NCBI RefSeq assembly: GCF_000974445.1
Contig: NZ_BBOJ01000003.1
Span: 186,001-250,000 of the forward strand
DNA length: 64,000 nucleotides
Direction: 5' to 3'
Origin: Lentzea aerocolonigenes
GTDB lineage: Bacteria > Actinomycetota > Actinomycetes > Mycobacteriales > Pseudonocardiaceae
A program made the translations under genes and the position numbers. Under the pieces are notes generated by a model. The model made no database searches, was not told where the DNA came from, and was given only the letters and a program-made list of their open reading frames with translations. How positions within the stretch are numbered: position 1 is the stretch's first letter; every line of letters starts with the position of its first letter. Positions 15,614-24,354 of this stretch are shown here, piece after piece.

Positions 15614-17659
15614 TCAGTTCACCGGGTGGAAGGTCCACCGCTGGTTGGAGCCGCCGGTGTCGCGGTACTGGATCAGCACGGCGCCGTCGGCCGTGCTGCC
15701 TCCGCTGACGTCGAGCACCTTGCCGCTGTGGCGGTTGACCACGACGAACACGCCGTCGGACTGCCGGCGCAGCTGCCACTGCTGGCTCGCCCGGCCGTCG
15801 GCGGTCGCCTGCACGACCCGTGCGCCGTCCGCCGTCGAGGACCCGGTCACGTCGAGCACCTTGCCACTGACTGTGCAGGTGATGGTGTGGTAGCCGTCCA
15901 CTGTGGACTGGAAAGCCCACCTCTGGTTGACCGCACCGGTGTCGGGCCACTGGATCACGGCGGCGCCGTCCGCCGTCGACGCGCGGGCGACGTCGGCGAC
16001 CTTGCCGCTGCGGACGCTGACGCACTTGTACGCCCTGGCGGGTGTGATCGTGTAGTCCACCGAGTCCACGTCGACGTGGCCGGTGCCGTTGGGGTTGTAG
16101 GTGTAGAGGCCGACCCGGTCACCGCGGTAGCCGCCCCACGTGAGCTGGTAGGTGCCGCCGAACGAGGTGAACGAGCTCCCGTCGAGGCTGTAGGAGAACC
16201 GGCTGACTCCGTTGACGTCCCACGAGGTCCGCAGCCACAGGGCGTTCTGCGTGATCACCGGACCGCTGGTCAGGCTGCCGCCCGCGTTGTGCTCGATCGC
16301 GGTGGTGGTCCCGGAGCGCCGGACACCCAGCCCCGCGTAGGTCGCCGCGTAGTGGCACAACCCGGCGTGCTGACCGTCCGCGAGACCGGTCAGTTCCAGG
16401 CGGACGGTGACGGTCGCGCCGCCCGTCGTGCGCAGAACCCGTTGCGTGAGCGTGTTTCCGGCCTTGGTCAGGTTGTCGGCGACCAGCGGAGCGAACGCCT
16501 TCAGCCGCAGGAAGCCGGGACGTTCGGTCAACGACCACCGGTCCGCGCGCGGCTGGTAGTGCCACTCCCACTGCGGTTTGAGGCGGCTGTCGGTGAACAG
16601 GTCGCTCGTCACCACGGCGGGCAGCGCGTCGACCGGCAGACCGGGCGTGCCGCCGGTGGGCACCCGGCCCGTCCACACCATGCTGCCGATGCCGTCCGCG
16701 CCTACCTCGCCCAGGATCGGCCAGCCGTCCACCCAGGTCACCGGCAGCAGGGACAGCACCCGTCCCTCCCACCGGCCGCTGCCGTGGTGCGTCACCCAGT
16801 GCCAGGCGCCGTCCGGTGCCTGCACCAGCCCGCCCTGGTTGGGTTCGCGGTCCACCGACGGGGAGACGTGCTGCAACTGCCTGGTCTCGAACGGTCCGGT
16901 GATGCTGCTGCCGCGGTTCATCATGACCACGCGGCCTTCGGACTTCACCTCGCTGAAGAGGTGGTAGTAGGTGCCGTTGATCTTGTACAGCTTGTTGGCC
17001 TCGCTGCCCCGCGACTGGTGGATCACCGTCGACGGACCGACCAGCGACTTGCCGTCCTCCGACAGCTTGAACAGGTGCACCTTGTACGCGTCGGCGTAGT
17101 GAGTGGTGACCAGGTAGCCCTGGCCGTCGTCGTCCCAGAACGGGCACACGTCGTTCCAGCCGGACGTGCGCCACAGCGCGTGCAACGGCTCCCACGGTCC
17201 GGACGGCGACGGGGCCGACGTCATGAAGAAGCCTTCGTCCGGCGTGTTGAAGTAGATCCAGAACCGCCCCGCGTGGTGGCGAATGGACCCGGCCCACACA
17301 CCGCGGCCGTAGCGGTTCATCCTGTCCCAGTTGAGCTCCGGCCCGATGCGCGTGACGTCGTCCACCGCACCGCCGAGCGTCCGCCAGTTGACCAGGTCCG
17401 TCGAGTGCAGGACGGCCATGCCCGGCGAGTACCCGAACGTGCTGGTGATGCCGTAGTAGTCGGCGCCGACGCGGATGCAGTCCCAGTCGCTGAGGTCGGC
17501 GGGGATGATCGGGTTGACGTAGGTGCCGTCGCCCTGGTCGCCCCAGGTTCCCGCCGGTGGTACGGCTGCCGTCGCACCCGGTGGCAGCAGGCCCGGCAGT
17601 ACGAGCGCCCCGGTGCCGACAGCGGCGAGCCGGCCGAGTTGTCGTCTGGTGATGTCCAC
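15614..17659 (-). CDS. GH43 glycosidase with beta-sandwich and ricin-B module
   Basis: 681 residues from GTG behind GAGGAGAG, with a Tat-like signal (ITRRQLGRLAAVG). The GH43 propeller covers about 45-335, with the likely base D58 (SDWDCIRVG), a second Asp in WNDVCPFWDDDG and the acid Glu in RGSEANKLYK. A second beta-sandwich (about 350-545, with QWEWHYQPRADRW) resembles the C2 domain of GH43 beta-xylosidases/arabinofuranosidases. The last ~130 residues are a ricin-B trefoil (QWPDTGAVNQRW, QATADGRASQQW, QYRDTGGSNQRW). Probable exo-acting xylosidase/arabinofuranosidase. It begins 9 bp after the upstream gene's stop, so the three minus-strand genes 19045-13669 form one operon. Confidence 0.88.
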   Translation of the reverse strand: MDITRRQLGRLAAVGTGALVLPGLLPPGATAAVPPAGTWGDQGDGTYVNPIIPADLSDWDCIRVGADYYGITSTFGYSPGMAVLHSTDLVNWRTLGGAVDDVTRIGPELNWDRMNRYGRGVWAGSIRHHAGRFWIYFNTPDEGFFMTSAPSPSGPWEPLHALWRTSGWNDVCPFWDDDGQGYLVTTHYADAYKVHLFKLSEDGKSLVGPSTVIHQSRGSEANKLYKINGTYYHLFSEVKSEGRVVMMNRGSSITGPFETRQLQHVSPSVDREPNQGGLVQAPDGAWHWVTHHGSGRWEGRVLSLLPVTWVDGWPILGEVGADGIGSMVWTGRVPTGGTPGLPVDALPAVVTSDLFTDSRLKPQWEWHYQPRADRWSLTERPGFLRLKAFAPLVADNLTKAGNTLTQRVLRTTGGATVTVRLELTGLADGQHAGLCHYAATYAGLGVRRSGTTTAIEHNAGGSLTSGPVITQNALWLRTSWDVNGVSRFSYSLDGSSFTSFGGTYQLTWGGYRGDRVGLYTYNPNGTGHVDVDSVDYTITPARAYKCVSVRSGKVADVARASTADGAAVIQWPDTGAVNQRWAFQSTVDGYHTITCTVSGKVLDVTGSSTADGARVVQATADGRASQQWQLRRQSDGVFVVVNRHSGKVLDVSGGSTADGAVLIQYRDTGGSNQRWTFHPVN

Positions 17660-17668
17660 GATCTCTCC

Positions 17669-19045
17669 TCAGGCAGCCGTCTGGTGCCAGCGCTGGTTCG
17701 CGCTGCCGCTGCAGGTCCACTGGACGAGCTTGGTGCCGCTGGTCGTACTCGACGACGGGACGTCGAGGCACTTGCCGCTGGCACGGTTCACCAGCGACAC
17801 GGTGGTCGCGTCGACGGTGCGCACGGTCCACTGCTGGTTGGCGCCTCCGTGGCACGGCCACTGCAGCACGCTCGCGCCGTCCGCGGCCGATCCGCCGGAG
17901 ACGTCGAGGCAGGAACCGGTGGCGCGGTTGAGCACCTCGACGTACCCGCCCGGTTTCGCGCGGAGCTGCCAGTGCTGGGACTCCGCGTTCGACGCGGTCG
18001 CCTGCTGGACCGCCGAACCCGAGGTGTCCAGCCGCAAACCGCTGTGCTGCGCGGTGAAGCTCGCGAACGCACCCACACCACCAGCGGTCTGCACCACCGT
18101 GCGGATCGTGCCGTCGGGGTTGTGGAAGAGCCGGTCCATCACCACGGACCGCTTGTGGTTGCCGCCGCCCTCACGCGCGTTCTTGTGGTACGCGACGTAC
18201 CACTGGCCCTGGTACTGGAAGAGCGAGTGGTGGTTGGTGTTGACGTTGACGTAGTCGAGGAGGACGCCGCGGTAGGTGAACGGGCCCAGCGGTGAGGAGC
18301 CGGTGGCGTAGTGGATCTGCCCCGGCCAGCCGGTCGAGTACGAGAAGTAGTAGGTGTCGCCGACCTTGTGCAGGTGCGGCGCCTCGCCGTACACGGTCGA
18401 GCCGGTCACGCGGACGTCGTTGATCGGCCCGGTCGTGGACACCATGTCCGCGCCCAGCTTGACCACCTTCGGCGTGCGCGTGCCGAAGTACATGTAGGAC
18501 GATCCGTCGTCGTCGGTGAAAATCATCGGGTCGATGGGTTCCTCGCCCGTGTTGGCGTCCCTGGCCTTGTCCACCAACGCGCTGCCCCGCCCGTCGGTGA
18601 ACGGGCCCGTCGGCGACGACGAGACCGCCACGCCGATCTTCGTCCGGTCGACGGGGAGGTAGAGGTAGTAGCGGCCGTTGCGTTCCGTCGCACCGGGCGC
18701 CCACGCGTACTGGCTCGCCCAGGAGAAACCCGCGATCGAGAAGATGTCGCCGTGGTCGGTCCAGTCCACCAGGTTCGACGACGAGTAGGACCGCCACGCC
18801 TTCGAGTCCCAGTAGGTGCCGCTGTTGGTCTGGTCGTCGGTGAGGTAGAGGTGCACCCGCCCGTTGAACACGTGCGCGGACGGGTCCGCGACGAAGCGGT
18901 CGGCGATGATCGGGTTCGCGGCGTTCGCAGGTGGCACGCCGATCACCGTTGAGCTCAGGAGCACACCGGCGGCCAAAGCGCCGCGCAGCAGGCGCCGGCT
19001 CCCGCCACGACGTTTCCTCAGGCCTGAAGTCTCGATGGTGACCAC
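17669..19045 (-). CDS. GH43 glycosidase with ricin-B module
   Basis: 458 residues. The Sec signal has a basic n-region (LRKRRGGSRRLLRGALAAG), with cleavage near ANA, about residue 42. The GH43 domain (about 43-325) shows the base Asp in FVADPSAHVFNG, the Asp of EEPIDPMIFTDDDG and the acid Glu in VYGEAPHLHK, a pattern seen in XynD-like arabinoxylan arabinofuranohydrolases. A ricin-B trefoil follows (about 330-458; QWPCHGGANQQW, QWTCSGSANQRW), with paired cysteines. The start is uncertain: GTG 19045 is the only credible one, but its AGGGA is too close. First gene of the operon running to 13669, with two LacI-type operators upstream at 19185 and 19374. Confidence 0.87.
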   Translation of the reverse strand: MVTIETSGLRKRRGGSRRLLRGALAAGVLLSSTVIGVPPANAANPIIADRFVADPSAHVFNGRVHLYLTDDQTNSGTYWDSKAWRSYSSSNLVDWTDHGDIFSIAGFSWASQYAWAPGATERNGRYYLYLPVDRTKIGVAVSSSPTGPFTDGRGSALVDKARDANTGEEPIDPMIFTDDDGSSYMYFGTRTPKVVKLGADMVSTTGPINDVRVTGSTVYGEAPHLHKVGDTYYFSYSTGWPGQIHYATGSSPLGPFTYRGVLLDYVNVNTNHHSLFQYQGQWYVAYHKNAREGGGNHKRSVVMDRLFHNPDGTIRTVVQTAGGVGAFASFTAQHSGLRLDTSGSAVQQATASNAESQHWQLRAKPGGYVEVLNRATGSCLDVSGGSAADGASVLQWPCHGGANQQWTVRTVDATTVSLVNRASGKCLDVPSSSTTSGTKLVQWTCSGSANQRWHQTAA

Positions 19046-19184
19046 TCCCTATCTGCGATGTGCGGGGATTTCGTCCTTTGTGGACAGAAGACGGTCGCGG
19101 GCACGCCTCGGACCGACGGCGTCCACGCGTCCGCGAACCATCCGCGGTGACGTCGCGCCAGTACCGCCGGTCGCACCCAGAGCG

Positions 19185-19200
19185 GCGTTAACGCTAACAG
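19185..19200. promoter_or_regulatory. LacI-type operator (arabinan set, site 5)
   Basis: GCGTTAACGCTAACAG. The right half is identical to the site at 7143 and the left arm is imperfect. It lies 140 bp upstream of the GH43-ricin start at 19045. Confidence 0.6.
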
Positions 19201-19373
19201 CACACACCGGTAACCCCAATACCCCATTTCGGACTAGCTCGAATCGAGACCCAGCCCGCCCGTTGCCACCAGGAACGCCTCTGAGACACCAATTTCAGGA
19301 ATCTGACGGTCGACTCTTCGCTACCGCTCGGCACGGAGCCTCTTCAGTCACGACCCCGATTCTCACCCCTGAT

Positions 19374-19387
19374 TGTTAACGTTAACA
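19374..19387. promoter_or_regulatory. LacI-type operator (arabinan set, site 6)
   Basis: Perfect 14-bp palindrome TGTTAACGTTAACA, differing from the core of site 2 only in the symmetric inner positions. It lies between the divergent GH43-ricin and beta-helix genes and could serve both. Confidence 0.65.
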
Positions 19388-19667
19388 CTCGCGGTTCAGG
19401 CAGGTGGGACCACCACTCGCGCCTGCTTCTTGGCAATCACCGAGGCGTGCTACCACTTGTCCACCAGGAATTCCACGTCCCTCCACTGTGGACTGAAGAG
19501 GTGCGGTCAGCGGATTCCGACCCGTTGACGATCGACGTCATACGTCTTATGTTTCCGGGCTGAAGCTGTCCCTCGGCCGGTCGTCCGACCGGCGCGTCCG
19601 TCCACAGACGCGCCGGCGATGACGCACGCGCTTGCCCGATCAACGAAGATCGACGAGAGGAACCGGT

Positions 19668-22515
19668 GTGGCACCACTGCGCTCTGCAAGGCGAACGCTG
19701 TCCTGGTCGTCGGCCTTGACGTCGTTCGCACTGGTACTGGCCGGTTCCGCGATCCCGGCGGCGGCCGCCGTCCAGGCGACGTACTACGTCTCACCGTCCG
19801 GCAACGACACCAACGCCGGCACGATCGCCGCGCCGTTCCGGACGGTGCAACGCGCGAGGGACGTCGTCCGCACGGTCAACACCGCCATGACCGGCGACAT
19901 CCAGGTGTACCTGCGCGGCGGGAACTACCCGGTGACGAGCACGATCGAGTTCGCGCCGGGCGACTCCGGAACGAACGGCCACCGGGTGTCCTACTCCGCC
20001 TACCCCGGCGAGACCCCAGTTCTCGAAGCCGGTGTCAGGGTCACCGGTTGGACGCAGCAGAGCGGGAACGTCTGGAAGGCGCCGCTCAGCCGTGCGAACA
20101 AGCTCCGTGCGCTCTACGTCAACGACAAACGGGCGCTCATGGCCTCGAAGACGATCAACTCGCTCGGGTGTCAGGGCACCTACACCGTCACCGCGGGGCA
20201 GGCACCGTGGGCGTGGGAGTCCGGCTCCGAGTGCGACGGGTCCCGCTACAGCCCGTCCGACCTGCCTGCCATCACGGCGAACCAGGGCGACATCGAGATC
20301 GAGACCGCCACGACGTGGGCAACGGCCATCGTGGGCGTACGGCAGGTCACCACGAGCTCTGACGGCACCAGCCGCATCGCCTTGTTCCAGCAGCCCGGCG
20401 CGGCCATCGCCCAGGGCGCGTACAACGCCGACTTCCAGGCCACCGGCAGCCAGAAGGTCATGAACGCCTACGAGTTCCTGGACACACCAGGCGAGTTCTT
20501 CTTCGACCGCACCAACCAGACGGTCTACTACTACAAGGCCGACAGCGAGAACATGGCCACCGCGTCGGTCTGGGCGCCGAACAACGTGCCCACGGTGCTC
20601 AGGATCGCCGGCACCTCCACCTCAAGCCACGTCCACGACCTGACCTTCAGCGGCATCACGATCCAGCACTCGGACTGGAACCTGTTCGACGTGGCCGGAT
20701 CGTCGTTCAAACAGGCCCAGCAGGGCAACGGCGGCAACCAGCGGTATGCGCGGAAGAACTTCCACGCCTACTTCTACCGCAACATCGAACTGCCGCCCGG
20801 GATCGTCGAGCTCGCGAACGCGCACGGCATCGTGCTGGAGCGCAACGAGGTGCGGCACACCGGCGCCGACGGCATCACCCTCAACAACGACGTCCGCGAC
20901 TCGAAGCTGATCGGCAACCACACCGACGACATCGGCGGCTCGGCGATCAACGTCGGGCATCCGCAGCACATCTACCTCGGCGACCACACCGCCACGAACA
21001 ACGAGAAGTACCCCGCCGCGGTCGAGGGGATCTGCAAGAACATCGAGATCAGGAACAACTACTTGCACGACAGCGCGGTGCTGTTCAGCGGGAGCAGCCC
21101 CGTCTCCGCCTACTTCGTCGACACGCTGTCGGTGCAGCACAACCTGATCGAGAAGGCACCGTGGAACGGCATCACCCTCGGGTGGGGCTGGAAGGACTTC
21201 GACGGTACCGCAACCTCCATCGTGCCGAACGTGCCGACCACCACGGCCAGGAACAACACCATCAGCCACAACCACATCGTCGACACGATGCAGCGCCTGG
21301 GCGACTCGGCACCCATCTACACGCTGGGGAGCCAGCCCGGCACGACCATCAGCAACAACTACATCCAGGGCGTGCCGGCCGGGCACAAGTACGGGATGCA
21401 CCCCGACGAGGGCTCGGCGTTCATCAACCACCACGACAACGTGCTCAACGTGTCGCCCGACGTCGCCTACACGATCAACTCGGGCACCTGGGGACGCCAG
21501 CACGACCTGACGATCACCAACACCTACGGCACGGTCAACAAGATGTCCAACAAGAACGTGCCGAACAGCACCATCGAGGACGTGCACGCCTACCCGGACA
21601 ACGTCTGGCCGTCGGCGGCGTACCGCGTCACCGTGGACGCGGGTCTCGAACCCGCGTACCGGGACGTCGTGCCCGGCACCGCGGCCGCTCCCGACCGGGT
21701 GCTGCCCGCGGGCACCTTCAACGACACCGGTGCGTCGTCCATCCCGATCAGGAGCGCCGGCGACGCGACGAAGACGGTCTGGCTGGCCCCGGCGGGCACG
21801 ACCAGCTTCTCCCCCGGCCCGACGACGAGCAGTGCGAGCGGCACCGCGACCACGATCACGCTCCCGGAGCGGGCCGGCGACTACAAGCTCTACGTCGTGG
21901 ACGCCCGGGGCAACCGGTCCGCGGAGTCGGTGTCGGTCGTCCGGCAGCAGTGGCCCCTCGTCGACGACAAGGACGCCCGCGTGAAGTACACGGGCACGTG
22001 GAACAACTGGAACGACGCGAAGGACGTCCGCGGCTCGGAGAGCTACACCGCCCAGGCCGGCAACTCCGCCGAGCACACGTTCACGGGCACCGGTGTGCAG
22101 TACGTCGGCATGACACAGCCCAACATGGGCAAGGTGGACGTGTACCTCGACGGCACGCTCGCACAGTCCGACGTCGACGCCTACGCGCCGTCCGTGACGA
22201 AGCAGGTCGTGCTGTTCCGCAGGACGGACCTGTCCGCCGGGTCGCACACGATCAAGGTCGTGTGCAAGGGGACGAAGAACGCGGCTTCCTCCAACACCAT
22301 CTGCGCCCTGGACGCGTTCTCCAGCACACCCTTCCCCGGGCAGGGCTACTACAAGATCGTGAACCGCAACAGCGGGCTGGCACTGGACGTGATGTCCGGG
22401 TCCACTTCGGACGGTGCGGCCCTCATCCAGTGGGGCTACAACGGAGCCGACAACCAGGCCTGGAGGTTCGAGTCCGTGAGCGGGAGCGCGTTCGAGATCT
22501 CCAGCAGGCGCAGCG
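19668..22515 (+). pseudogene. Secreted right-handed beta-helix protein, cut off inside its ricin-B module
   Basis: Starts at GTG 19668 behind GAGAGGA, with a Sec signal to about residue 34. Residues 36-680 are a parallel beta-helix (YYVSPSGNDTNAGTIAAPF, VYLRGGNY and many N/I-rich rungs such as NNYLHDSAV), similar in layout to GH141/GH120-type beta-helix glycosidases. Next come a linker, a beta-sandwich (about 765-895) and a ricin-B module starting GYYKIVNRNSGLALDV. The ricin repeat stops after one unit: near 22510 the sequence turns into the antisense of a CBM2 gene. The frame runs on to 23156, but that tail is Arg/Gly/Pro-rich antisense translation. Whether the truncated protein still works is unknown. 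The catalytic helix itself is intact. Confidence 0.8.
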
Positions 22516-22525
22516 CTCCAGCCGT
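22505..22525. other. Rearrangement junction between two truncated genes
   Basis: Left of this point the plus strand encodes a ricin-B repeat. Right of it the minus strand encodes a CBM2. Neither domain continues across, so two unrelated coding sequences were joined tail to tail here. The exact base cannot be fixed because the sequence at the join is compatible with both frames for several codons. Confidence 0.75.
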
Positions 22526-22793
22526 GCTGCAAGGTCTGGTTGCCGGGATAGGTGTAGGTCAGCGTCCAGCCGTCGATCGCCGACGACCCGAGGTTCGAGA
22601 TGGTCACCTCGACACCGAACCCGCTGCCCCAGTCGTTGGTCGTGTACTTGACCCGGCAGGCGAACGGGGCCGCCGCGCTCGTGTCACTCGCCCACGACCC
22701 GCCCGCCGCAGCGGTCAGGACGGTGCACGCGATGGACACGGCGGCACCCAGGGCGGCGAGCGCTGTGGTGCGTTTTCTGGTTCTTCCCGGCAT
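22515..22793 (-). pseudogene. CBM2 cellulose-binding protein, 5' fragment
   Basis: Begins at ATG 22793, six bases after GAGGAG, with a clear signal peptide (MPGRTRKRTTALAALGAA, hydrophobic core to about residue 35). Residues 45-92 are the first half of a family 2 carbohydrate-binding module (FACRVKYTTNDWGSGF, SAIDGWTLTYTYPGNQTL, QHGW). After the HGW segment the frame passes into the antisense of a ricin-B module and has no relation to CBM2. An N-terminal CBM2 is typical of secreted actinomycete cellulases (e.g. GH6 or GH48 types), so the missing part was probably a cellulase. A perfect CebR box lies upstream. Confidence 0.8.
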
Positions 22794-22913
22794 CGGCACT
22801 CCTCTGTGCAGATCAGGTTCAGCCCGCCGTCGGCCTCCGGAGGCGTTCACCAGGTGGGCAGGGGCCTGCTGAACGGAGGACGAGCCACTCCGGGAGAGAA
22901 GCACGCCCACTCG

Positions 22914-22931
22914 TCTGGGAGCGCTCCCAGA
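22914..22931. promoter_or_regulatory. CebR-type operator
   Basis: Perfect 18-bp palindrome TCTGGGAGCGCTCCCAGA, containing TGGGAGCGCTCCCA, the established CebR box of streptomycetes (cellobiose/cello-oligosaccharide-responsive LacI-family repressor). It lies 121 bp upstream of the CBM2 fragment start at 22793. Confidence 0.88.
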
Positions 22932-23369
22932 TTCACGGTAGCGAAGCTTGCGCGAAACGTGAAGAGCTTGGCCCTGACACGGTCAGGCACCGAAAAGGTT
23001 TCTGCGGAAGGCGTTCGCGTCCGGAATTCGCTGTGTCACGCTTTCGCTGTCCCACGGGATGGCCTGATGCGGCCCGAGATCGCCGACGCCCTCGTTGGTG
23101 GACCTGGGGCCGCCCGTCGAGCGCCGAATCGTCGGCTCAGTCCCTCGGCCAGTTGAGGTTCTTGACCTTCTCGAAGCCTCACCGGCAGGCGACGGATCTG
23201 TCCACTCTGGACAGTCTGGCTCTGCCCGGTTCCGGCGCCGGTCCACCTGCTTCTGCGGAAGTCGTTCCGAAGACTGATGAAGTCTGAGCGTGAGCCGCTT
23301 TCACACCGCTGAATTTCGGAATGCGCCGTGTCACGCTCTCGGTGCCGTCACGTTCCGAAAGGACCAGCA
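22932..23369. other. Non-coding stretch with a diverged direct repeat
   Basis: 438 bp between the CBM2 remnant and the secreted protein at 23370. No convincing gene. Two diverged copies of one element occur. The first (about 23000-23050) contains TTCTGCGGAAGGCGTTC and CGGAATTCGCTGTGTCACGC. The second (about 23255-23340) contains TTCTGCGGAAGTCGTTC and CGGAATGCGCCGTGTCACGC. The second copy ends about 30 bp before the 23370 start and may carry its promoter. Confidence 0.5.
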
Positions 23370-23780
23370 ATGCCGAAGTTCGTCGTCAAGCGCTCGGCCC
23401 TCGCCGTCGCAGTGGTCGCCGCGGCGGCGCTCCTCGGGGCACCCGCCGCCCAGGCCGACTCTCCTGCGGGTCAGCACGTCGTCGCCTTCTCGAAGGTGCC
23501 GTCGGAGACCAAGAGCGTGCTCATCGACCGCTCGAACAACACGAGCGCGCCCAGCTCGTCCGTCTGCCTGAGGAACCTGCCGTCCGGGCAGACGTACAGC
23601 TCGAGCGTGCACGTCGACAACTACTCGACGCCGGACCTCACGTTCTACTCCTCCTCCGACTGCTCCCGCGGTGCGCAGAGCAGCGGGTTCATCGACGTCA
23701 ACAAGGACAACCTGGCGAAGGTCTGGGTGTCGTGGCGGACCTACCACCCGTACTGGGGCAGGGTCGGCCTGGCCGGCTGA
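23370..23780 (+). CDS. Small secreted protein of unknown function
   Basis: 136 residues. Signal peptide MPKFVVKRSALAVAVVAAAA ends at AQA, about residue 29. The mature part of about 107 residues is rich in Ser and Thr, has two cysteines (SVCLRN near residue 65 and SDCSRG near 94) likely to form a disulfide, and ends in an aromatic-rich segment (WRTYHPYWGRVG). It looks like a compact beta-sandwich. I do not recognise a family. AAAGGA lies 8 bp before ATG. A strong rho-independent terminator follows, so it is monocistronic. A second small secreted gene follows at 23957 but is not similar in sequence. Confidence 0.75.
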   Translation: MPKFVVKRSALAVAVVAAAALLGAPAAQADSPAGQHVVAFSKVPSETKSVLIDRSNNTSAPSSSVCLRNLPSGQTYSSSVHVDNYSTPDLTFYSSSDCSRGAQSSGFIDVNKDNLAKVWVSWRTYHPYWGRVGLAG

Positions 23781-23797
23781 GCTCGTCCGAACGCGAC

Positions 23798-23836
23798 GGT
23801 CCCCCGTCCTGGCCACCACGGCCGGGACGGGGGACC
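23798..23836 (+). terminator. Rho-independent terminator
   Basis: 17-bp stem with one G-U pair (23798-23814 with 23820-23836), loop ACCAC, followed by TTGTTCTTT. Downstream of the secreted protein gene ending 23780. Confidence 0.9.
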
Positions 23837-23956
23837 TTGTTCTTTCCGGAAATCTCCGCCGACCCACGAACTTCTTGCGCATCGTCCGGAAAGCCGCCCA
23901 AGACGGTCCATTGTGGAATTAGCTTTCACCTGCCGGCACACCACGAGAGGTGAGAG

Positions 23957-24307
23957 ATGCTTCCCTTCACACGCAGGGCACTGGTGGTCGCAGCCGTCGC
24001 CGCCGCAGTTCTGGGGACGCCCGGCCTGGCCCAGGCGTCCTCTCCGTCGGTGCAGCTGGAGCTCTGCAACACCAGGCCGGAGTCGGGCGAGTTCGAGATC
24101 ACCGGGCGCAACCAGCACGACACCAGGGTCTCCTCGCCGATCCTCATCATCTCCGGGGGTGGCTGCAGGCTCTTCGCGAACTGGTGGTGGAAGACGAGCC
24201 AGACGGTGAGCGTGGCCGCCCGCAGAGGCGGCAGCCTGAGCGGGGTGTCCTTCACCATCAGCTCCGCCGAGCGGAACGGCTCGACCGTCACGTACCCGGT
24301 CGGATAG
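23957..24307 (+). CDS. Small secreted protein of unknown function
   Basis: 116 residues from ATG behind GAGAGGTGAGAG. Signal peptide with RR and a hydrophobic core, cleavage after AQA near residue 26. The mature 90 residues contain two cysteines (LELCNTR near 37, GGGCRLF near 70) and a WWW run (ANWWWKTSQ), with beta-strand-like alternation throughout. No family is recognised. The layout resembles small exported sandwich proteins of actinomycetes. It is followed after 47 bp by the SOD-like lipoprotein gene with its own RBS, so the two may share a transcript. Confidence 0.75.
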   Translation: MLPFTRRALVVAAVAAAVLGTPGLAQASSPSVQLELCNTRPESGEFEITGRNQHDTRVSSPILIISGGGCRLFANWWWKTSQTVSVAARRGGSLSGVSFTISSAERNGSTVTYPVG

Positions 24308-24354
24308 CGCCCTTTCACGACTGTCCGTCCACTTCGAACGAACCAGGAGAATCG

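Larger units (their letters stand above)
19046..19667. other. Divergent control region of the GH43-ricin operon and the beta-helix gene
   Basis: 622 bp with no convincing gene. It holds two LacI-type palindromes at 19185-19200 and 19374-19387, listed separately. The rest is non-coding in appearance. Confidence 0.55.

Noticed and set aside
22516..23156. C-terminal extension of the beta-helix frame past the junction
   Set aside because: The translation is antisense to the CBM2 fragment and then non-coding sequence. It has no protein-like pattern, so the gene is called up to about 22515 only.
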